Shown here piece by piece: positions 1-4,004 of a stretch of DNA of 6,791 nucleotides; within the stretch, counting starts at the first letter, position 1, and every line of letters starts with the position of its first letter. This stretch comes from JBGQBN01 sp041494805 (GTDB lineage: Bacteria > Acidobacteriota > Terriglobia > Terriglobales > Acidobacteriaceae): the NCBI GenBank assembly GCA_041494805.1, contig JBGQBN010000096.1, positions 1-6,791 on the forward strand. The letters are read 5' to 3'. The notes under the pieces are model-generated. The model did no database searches and was not told the origin of the DNA. It saw nothing but the letters and a program-made list of their open reading frames with translations. The position numbers were made by a program, and so were the translations under genes.

Positions 1-2
1 AG

Positions 3-824
3 GATCATGATCTCCTGCTGGTCGCGGCCGGCAAGGGAGAGATCAACCGGCTTTTCGAGAGGGACGCCGAGAAATCTCCCTTCGACAAGCCGATGCGAGC
101 GCTGGCCCTGACCTACGTGAAGGGAATGACTCCCCGCCAACCCTTCACGGCGGTGGCGTTCAACCTGATTCCTGGAGTCGGTGAGTATTTCGTGTTCCCG
201 GCGCTTACCACTTCTGGCGCTTGCGAGATCATGGTGTTTGAGGGTGTCCCGGGCGGCCCGATGGATTGCTGGAGCGATGTGCAGAATCCGGCGCAACATT
301 TGCAGCGGAGCAAAGAGATATTGCAAAAGTTGCTGCCGTGGGAGGCCGAGCGCTGTCACAACCTTTCGCTGACCGATGACAACGGCATCCTGGTGGGCAG
401 GTTTGCACCCACGGTCCGCAAACCGATCTGTAAGTTGCCCTCGGGTGCTCTGGCTCTGGGTATGGCGGACGTCGTAGCCACCAACGATCCCATCACCGGG
501 CAGGGTTCGAACACGGCCAGCAAGGCGGCTGCGATTTACTTGCGGCGCATTCTGGAGCGGGGCAACAAACCCTTCGATGCCGCCTGGATGCAGCAGACGT
601 TCGACGCGTTCTGGGACTATGCCCAGTGGGTGGTGCGGTGGACCAACTCATTGCTCACGCCGCCACCGCCGCAGGTGCTGCAACTGATGGGCGCGGCCAG
701 CCAGATTCCGCAGCTCGCCAGCAAGATCGCCAATGCCTTCAACAATCCGCCCGACTACGCTCCCTGGTGGTTTGACGCGGGCGAGGCGGAGCGGCTGATC
801 AAGAAGCTGGCAAATGCAGCCTGA
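3..824 (+). CDS. Styrene/indole monooxygenase (StyA-type) oxygenase subunit, 5'-truncated
   Basis: The window edge cuts this gene. Reading starts in frame at base 3 and gives 273 residues before the TGA at 822-824. StyA-type enzymes are about 410-415 residues, so roughly 140 N-terminal residues, including the FAD-binding GxGxxG, lie outside. The visible part opens with DHDLLLVAAGKGEINRLF, which fits the strand and turn that follow the first dinucleotide-fold section. The motif DPITGQGSN at 486-512 matches the flavin-pyrophosphate/ribityl motif of StyA-like group E flavoprotein monooxygenases. The C-terminus (PWWFDAGEAERLI) also resembles this family. These enzymes use reduced FAD supplied by a separate reductase (StyB) to epoxidise styrene or oxidise indole in the cytoplasm. 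No reductase gene lies downstream, so one would have to be upstream or elsewhere. The next gene starts 28 bp on, suggesting an operon. The family call is firm; the substrate is unknown. An ATG at 93 exists but is internal. Confidence 0.85.
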   Translation, partial: DHDLLLVAAGKGEINRLFERDAEKSPFDKPMRALALTYVKGMTPRQPFTAVAFNLIPGVGEYFVFPALTTSGACEIMVFEGVPGGPMDCWSDVQNPAQHLQRSKEILQKLLPWEAERCHNLSLTDDNGILVGRFAPTVRKPICKLPSGALALGMADVVATNDPITGQGSNTASKAAAIYLRRILERGNKPFDAAWMQQTFDAFWDYAQWVVRWTNSLLTPPPPQVLQLMGAASQIPQLASKIANAFNNPPDYAPWWFDAGEAERLIKKLANAA

Positions 825-841
825 TTGGTAGCTCCCGGAGA

Positions 842-848
842 GGGGAGG
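842..848 (+). promoter_or_regulatory. Ribosome binding site for the AhpD-fold gene
   Basis: GGGGAGG sits 4 bases upstream of the ATG at 853. It is a strong Shine-Dalgarno match and fixes the start of the 192-residue protein. Confidence 0.7.
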
Positions 849-852
849 CAAC

Positions 853-1431
853 ATGGCGCGGGTCAAGTTGGTAAAACCTGACCGTGTCGAGGATCCGATC
901 ATCCGCGAGATCTTCGAATGGGTCACAGAGATGGAGGGCGCCGTCCCCAACCATTTCTACGTCGAGATGAATTTCCCGGAATTCTTCAAGGCCAAGCTTG
1001 GCGCCACCAAGGTTCTGTGGCAGATGGGGGAGTTGCGGATCGACGAGATACAGCACGTCGGAATCGCAGTCTCGAAGGCCAATGGCTGCCCCTATTGCAC
1101 TGCCGCCTTTTGCACGATTTTGAACTATGGTCTTAAGGCGGACGAGGACGGAGTCAAAAGATTTGTCACACAGGGAGCTGCCTCGATTCCCGATCAGCGG
1201 CTCCGGACCATCGTGGAGTTTGCTCTGCGGGTGAACGCGGATGCCGCCGGTATTACCGACCAGGACATCGCTGGGTTGAGAGATGCGGGTCTGACCGACA
1301 AGGGCATCGTCCAGCTTTGCCATCTGGTGAGCGACTTCGCGTCCTACAACCGCCTGAACCTTGCGTTGCAGACGGACTACGATTATCGCGACCTGTGGCG
1401 GCAACTCGCATTTGGCGAGAAAGGACGGTAG
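853..1431 (+). CDS. AhpD/carboxymuconolactone decarboxylase-fold protein with altered catalytic motif
   Basis: This 192-residue cytoplasmic protein is largely helical and has no signal peptide or membrane segment. Residues 65-87 carry the family signature: a Glu (E65), then NGCPYC with Cys79 and Cys82. In AhpD-type peroxidases the motif is CxxCxxxH, and the His four residues after the second Cys relays protons. Here that position is Phe86, followed by a third cysteine, Cys87. The pair could still form a redox disulfide, but classic AhpD chemistry may be impaired or different. Family members act as alkylhydroperoxidases, thiol-disulfide enzymes or, without cysteines, as 4-carboxymuconolactone decarboxylases; the CxxC argues against the last. 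The gene follows the monooxygenase by 28 bp and probably shares its transcript. A role in handling peroxide leaked by a free-flavin monooxygenase is possible but is inference. Confidence 0.82.
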   Translation: MARVKLVKPDRVEDPIIREIFEWVTEMEGAVPNHFYVEMNFPEFFKAKLGATKVLWQMGELRIDEIQHVGIAVSKANGCPYCTAAFCTILNYGLKADEDGVKRFVTQGAASIPDQRLRTIVEFALRVNADAAGITDQDIAGLRDAGLTDKGIVQLCHLVSDFASYNRLNLALQTDYDYRDLWRQLAFGEKGR

Positions 1432-1433
1432 TC

Positions 1434-1456
1434 TGTCAACTTTTCAACACTTGACA
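1434..1456 (+). repeat. Inverted repeat TGTCAA-N11-TTGACA, possible operator
   Basis: Two perfect 6-base arms (1434-1439 and 1451-1456) are separated by 11 bases, just after the stop of the AhpD-fold gene. The right arm is also the -35-like hexamer of the proposed promoter. This could be a regulator site, or chance. The arms are too short and AT-rich, with no U tract after them, for a convincing intrinsic terminator. Confidence 0.3.
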
Positions 1457-1480
1457 AAGTGAGAGGACCGGGCGCATCAT
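1451..1480 (+). promoter_or_regulatory. Candidate sigma-70 promoter before the nitrilase-family pair
   Basis: TTGACA at 1451-1456 is a perfect -35 consensus. CATCAT at 1475-1480 matches 4 of 6 -10 positions with an 18-base spacer. It lies in the 169-bp gap, the longest in the window, about 120 bases ahead of the first hydrolase start. This would let the two hydrolases be transcribed apart from the oxygenase. The weak -10 and the GC-rich spacer make this tentative. Confidence 0.35.
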
Positions 1481-1584
1481 TCCCGCGGTTTCCGGTTGGG
1501 CGGCCTGCCGTTCGCGCCAGAGTTTTGGCCCACTGGAACCTCGGGAATCGCTTTAGGGTTCGCCGGTGCTACCGACCTCACTCA

Positions 1585-1591
1585 TGAGGAG
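1585..1591 (+). promoter_or_regulatory. Ribosome binding site deciding the start of the first hydrolase
   Basis: GAGGAGC lies 9 bases before the ATG at 1601. The reading frame stays open upstream to a TTG at 1496, but that codon has no comparable site. The site therefore favours 1601, giving 367 residues rather than 402. Confidence 0.65.
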
Positions 1592-1600
1592 CAGAGTCCG

Positions 1601-2704
1601 ATGATCGAACAATACATGGCATTGGCGCTGCAACCGACCATGCGCGGCTGCATGAAGCGGGCGGATGTAATGACCAATATCCGCCACATCTCGGAATTGA
1701 TCAACGCCGCAGTCTGGCTCAGCGCCATCGACCTTCCCGTGCGCCTCATTGCCATCCCGGAAGGCTGCCTGCAAAGCTTCACGGATGAGGTTTTCGACTG
1801 GGACCACGAAAAATACGTGGACGAGATGGCGCTGGATCTCCCCGGACCGGAAACCGAAGCTCTGGGCCGGCAAGCCCGGCAGCACAACGCGTTCATCATT
1901 GCGCAGGCCAAGGTAAAACACCCCAAGTTTCCCAAGAAGTTTTTCAACGCCGCATTTATCATCGACCCGCATGGCGAAGTGATTCACATTCACTATAAGC
2001 TGCAGGTCTTTGCGCGCGAACACTCGACCGTACCCCATGACGTGTGGGACAAGTGGATCGAGTTGTACGGGAGCGGGCTGGACGCGTTCTTCCCCGTCGC
2101 CGACACCGCCATCGGGCGCATCGGATGCGTCATCTGCATGGATGGATCATTCCCGGAAACGGCGCGCGGTTTGGCCGTGAACGGCGCCGAAATCATTTAC
2201 CGCCCCGCCTACCCTGAGCCCTACGTCGCCAACGGTCTGTGGGAAATACAGAATCGTGCCCGGGCGCTGGACAACACCTGCTTCGTGGTGGCCCCCAACC
2301 CGGCCAACTACTACCTCATGCCGGATTCCACCGATGCGCTCGACACCTTTGGCGGCCAGTCGATGATCGTCGACTATCAGGGCCGGATCATTTCCGAGCA
2401 CAAGTATGGCGCCGGTCCTTCTTACGCCGGGGGCATCATTGACGTCGAGGCCTTGCGCCAGTATCGAACTCGTTCTTTGTGGGGCAACTGGCTACGCGAC
2501 CTGCGCACCGAACAATACCGCTGCATCTACGAACAGCCGATTTATCCAAAGAATCTGGGGTTGGAGAAGCATCCGGGCCGGCACGCGGACCACGATGAAA
2601 TCCGCCGCCAGGTCATGCAAACCCTGCTGGGCCGGGGTACCTTCCGCAAACCGGCAGTGGAGAAACCGCAAACCCAGGTGGTCGAGGAGATGCCGGCCGA
2701 CTAG
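1601..2704 (+). CDS. Nitrilase-superfamily carbon-nitrogen hydrolase, aliphatic amidase-like
   Basis: This 367-residue protein has the Glu-Lys-Cys catalytic set of the nitrilase superfamily in order: Glu54 in IAIPEG, Lys133 in HIHYKLQ and Cys179 in GCVICMDGSFPE. Glu140 is a candidate for the second, structural Glu. The nucleophile context (ICMDG.FPE) and the following NGAEIIYRP and FGGQSMIVDYQGR segments resemble AmiE-type aliphatic amidases (ICDDGNYPE) more than nitrilases, which have CWE. The family hydrolyses an amide or related C-N bond to acid and ammonia through a thioester intermediate in the cytoplasm. The N-terminus is longer than the usual core, and residues about 345-367 form a Lys/Pro/Glu-rich tail. 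The start at 1601 follows from its Shine-Dalgarno site. The stop is 34 bp before a second, divergent superfamily member, suggesting joint expression and linked substrates. The substrate cannot be assigned; a nitrilase or N-carbamoyl hydrolase role is not excluded. Confidence 0.85.
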   Translation: MIEQYMALALQPTMRGCMKRADVMTNIRHISELINAAVWLSAIDLPVRLIAIPEGCLQSFTDEVFDWDHEKYVDEMALDLPGPETEALGRQARQHNAFIIAQAKVKHPKFPKKFFNAAFIIDPHGEVIHIHYKLQVFAREHSTVPHDVWDKWIELYGSGLDAFFPVADTAIGRIGCVICMDGSFPETARGLAVNGAEIIYRPAYPEPYVANGLWEIQNRARALDNTCFVVAPNPANYYLMPDSTDALDTFGGQSMIVDYQGRIISEHKYGAGPSYAGGIIDVEALRQYRTRSLWGNWLRDLRTEQYRCIYEQPIYPKNLGLEKHPGRHADHDEIRRQVMQTLLGRGTFRKPAVEKPQTQVVEEMPAD

Positions 2705-2738
2705 TGAGTGCGGTTCAAGGGAGCAACCGGGAAGCGCG

Positions 2739-3857
2739 ATGAAGCCTCAACAGAAGGTTCTGGGTGGCCGGAGCAGGGTCAAGGTGGCAGTGGTGCAGAC
2801 GCCCCCAGTCTTTCTGGACCGCGAGAGAAGTATCGAGAAGGCCTGCACGAAAATCGCAGAGGCTGCCGCGCATGGGGCCGAACTGATCGTTTTCGGAGAA
2901 ACCTGGCTCGCAGGCTATCCCTACTGGGATGAAGGTTGGGGTTCGGAACTCGGGAAATGGCTTCCCGTGCGGGTGCGTTTTTACGACAACGCGCTCATAA
3001 TTCCCAGCGAGGACACGGAACGCTTGTGCGATGCAGCCGCAAGAGCGAATGCGCACGTGGTGATCGGCTGCAACGAGCTGGATAGCCGCCCCGGTGTCCA
3101 CACCATTTACAACACCATCCTTTTCATCGAGCGTTCCGGGAAAATTCTTGGGCAGCATCGCAAGACTGTGCCCACGTTTGTGGAGCGTGCCGTCTGGGGA
3201 AACGGCGACGGCAGCGACCTGGTGAGTTACGAAACCGATATTGGCCGCATCGGCGGCCTGATCTGCGGCGAGCACCTGATGACACTCGTGCGGGCCCGCA
3301 TGATCGAGCAAGGCGAGGACTTCCATGTTGCCGTATTCCCGGGGGCCTTCTCGATCCATACCGGGCCCCGACTCGAGGAAGCCGACACCGAAGGCAAGTT
3401 CTTCTGGGGGCACACTTCCACGCGGGCTCACGCGTTGGAGGCTGGATGTTTTGCCCTCTCGGCGTGCGGCTACTTCACGCAGCAAGACGTTCCGCCTGAT
3501 TTTCCGCTGGCCGACAAGCTTCACTTCAGCTACGCCCAAGGTGGCAGCCAGATTGTGGCTCCGCTGGGCATTCCGCTCGTCCCACCGACGCCGGGCGATA
3601 CGATTATTTATGCCGATTGCGAAGCGGACATGATCAAGGTCTGGAAAGCACTCGTCGACACCGTCGGGCACTATGCACGGCCCGATATCGTGCGTTTGCA
3701 ATACATGCATCCCACGCGCGAAGCTGTAGTCCCGCACGTGGTGGAAGCGGTGGAAGAAACGCGCCGCGACGAACTGGATGCCATTGCGGACCGGCATGGA
3801 GTTGCGCGAGCGGACCTGGAGGCGGTTGCATCCAGAATGGCAAGGAGTCGCAACTGA
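2739..3857 (+). CDS. Nitrilase (carbon-nitrogen hydrolase) with variant Cys-Gly-Glu nucleophile motif
   Basis: This 372-residue protein begins, after a short basic leader, with the first strand of the nitrilase fold (VKVAVVQTPPVFLD, residues 14-27). Catalytic residues are Glu54 in FGETWLAGYPYW, Lys142 in HRKTVPTFVER with Glu149 as the second Glu, and Cys176 in GGLICGEHL. The WGNGDGSDL stretch after Glu149 and the C-terminal VGHYARPDIVRL (309-320) are hallmarks of true nitrilases, which turn a nitrile into a carboxylic acid plus ammonia. The oddity is Gly177, where most nitrilases have Trp (CWE). This may change the pocket or favour the amide product. Residues about 335-370 form a charged helical tail. 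The reading frame is open back to 2406, but those codons overlap the previous gene out of phase. The ATG at 2739 has only a modest GGGAAG site 4 bases upstream. It probably forms an operon with the preceding hydrolase. Confidence 0.86.
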   Translation: MKPQQKVLGGRSRVKVAVVQTPPVFLDRERSIEKACTKIAEAAAHGAELIVFGETWLAGYPYWDEGWGSELGKWLPVRVRFYDNALIIPSEDTERLCDAAARANAHVVIGCNELDSRPGVHTIYNTILFIERSGKILGQHRKTVPTFVERAVWGNGDGSDLVSYETDIGRIGGLICGEHLMTLVRARMIEQGEDFHVAVFPGAFSIHTGPRLEEADTEGKFFWGHTSTRAHALEAGCFALSACGYFTQQDVPPDFPLADKLHFSYAQGGSQIVAPLGIPLVPPTPGDTIIYADCEADMIKVWKALVDTVGHYARPDIVRLQYMHPTREAVVPHVVEAVEETRRDELDAIADRHGVARADLEAVASRMARSRN

Positions 3858-3918
3858 ACAGTTCTGCTGCTGATATTTGAGATGGTTAGGGGTAGCGTGG
3901 GATCGGTTGTCCACACTC

Positions 3919-3925
3919 AGGGGGG
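3919..3925 (+). promoter_or_regulatory. Ribosome binding site of the outer-membrane protein gene
   Basis: AGGGGGG ends 4 bases before the ATG at 3930 and only 1 base before the adjacent in-frame ATG at 3927. Spacing therefore favours 3930. Confidence 0.5.
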
Positions 3926-3929
3926 AATG

Positions 3930-4004
3930 ATGGTCCGTCTTCCATTCGCTAAGGCCGCTGCGATGTTCTGCTTGGTCGCTCTTTTGTCCACCGGAGCTTT
4001 CGCT
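3930..4004 (+). other. Signal peptide of the outer-membrane receptor
   Basis: The first 25 residues have a short n-region with Arg3 and Lys8, a hydrophobic core at about 9-22, and a small-residue cleavage motif (AFA) before QQ. There is no lipobox, so Sec export with signal peptidase I cleavage is predicted. Confidence 0.8.

Noticed and set aside
799..1404. A 201-codon minus-strand frame opposite the AhpD-fold gene
   Set aside because: The plus strand here carries a strong ribosome site and the CxxC family signature; the minus reading has no domain I recognise.
2406..2738. An upstream extension of the nitrilase frame adding 111 residues
   Set aside because: It is out-of-phase reading of the preceding hydrolase, whose C-terminus is coherent, and the nitrilase fold begins just after the ATG at 2739.
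3852..3863. AACTG-AA-CAGTT palindrome over the nitrilase stop codon
   Set aside because: Arms of 5 bases with a 2-base loop and no following T tract do not make a credible terminator; likely chance.
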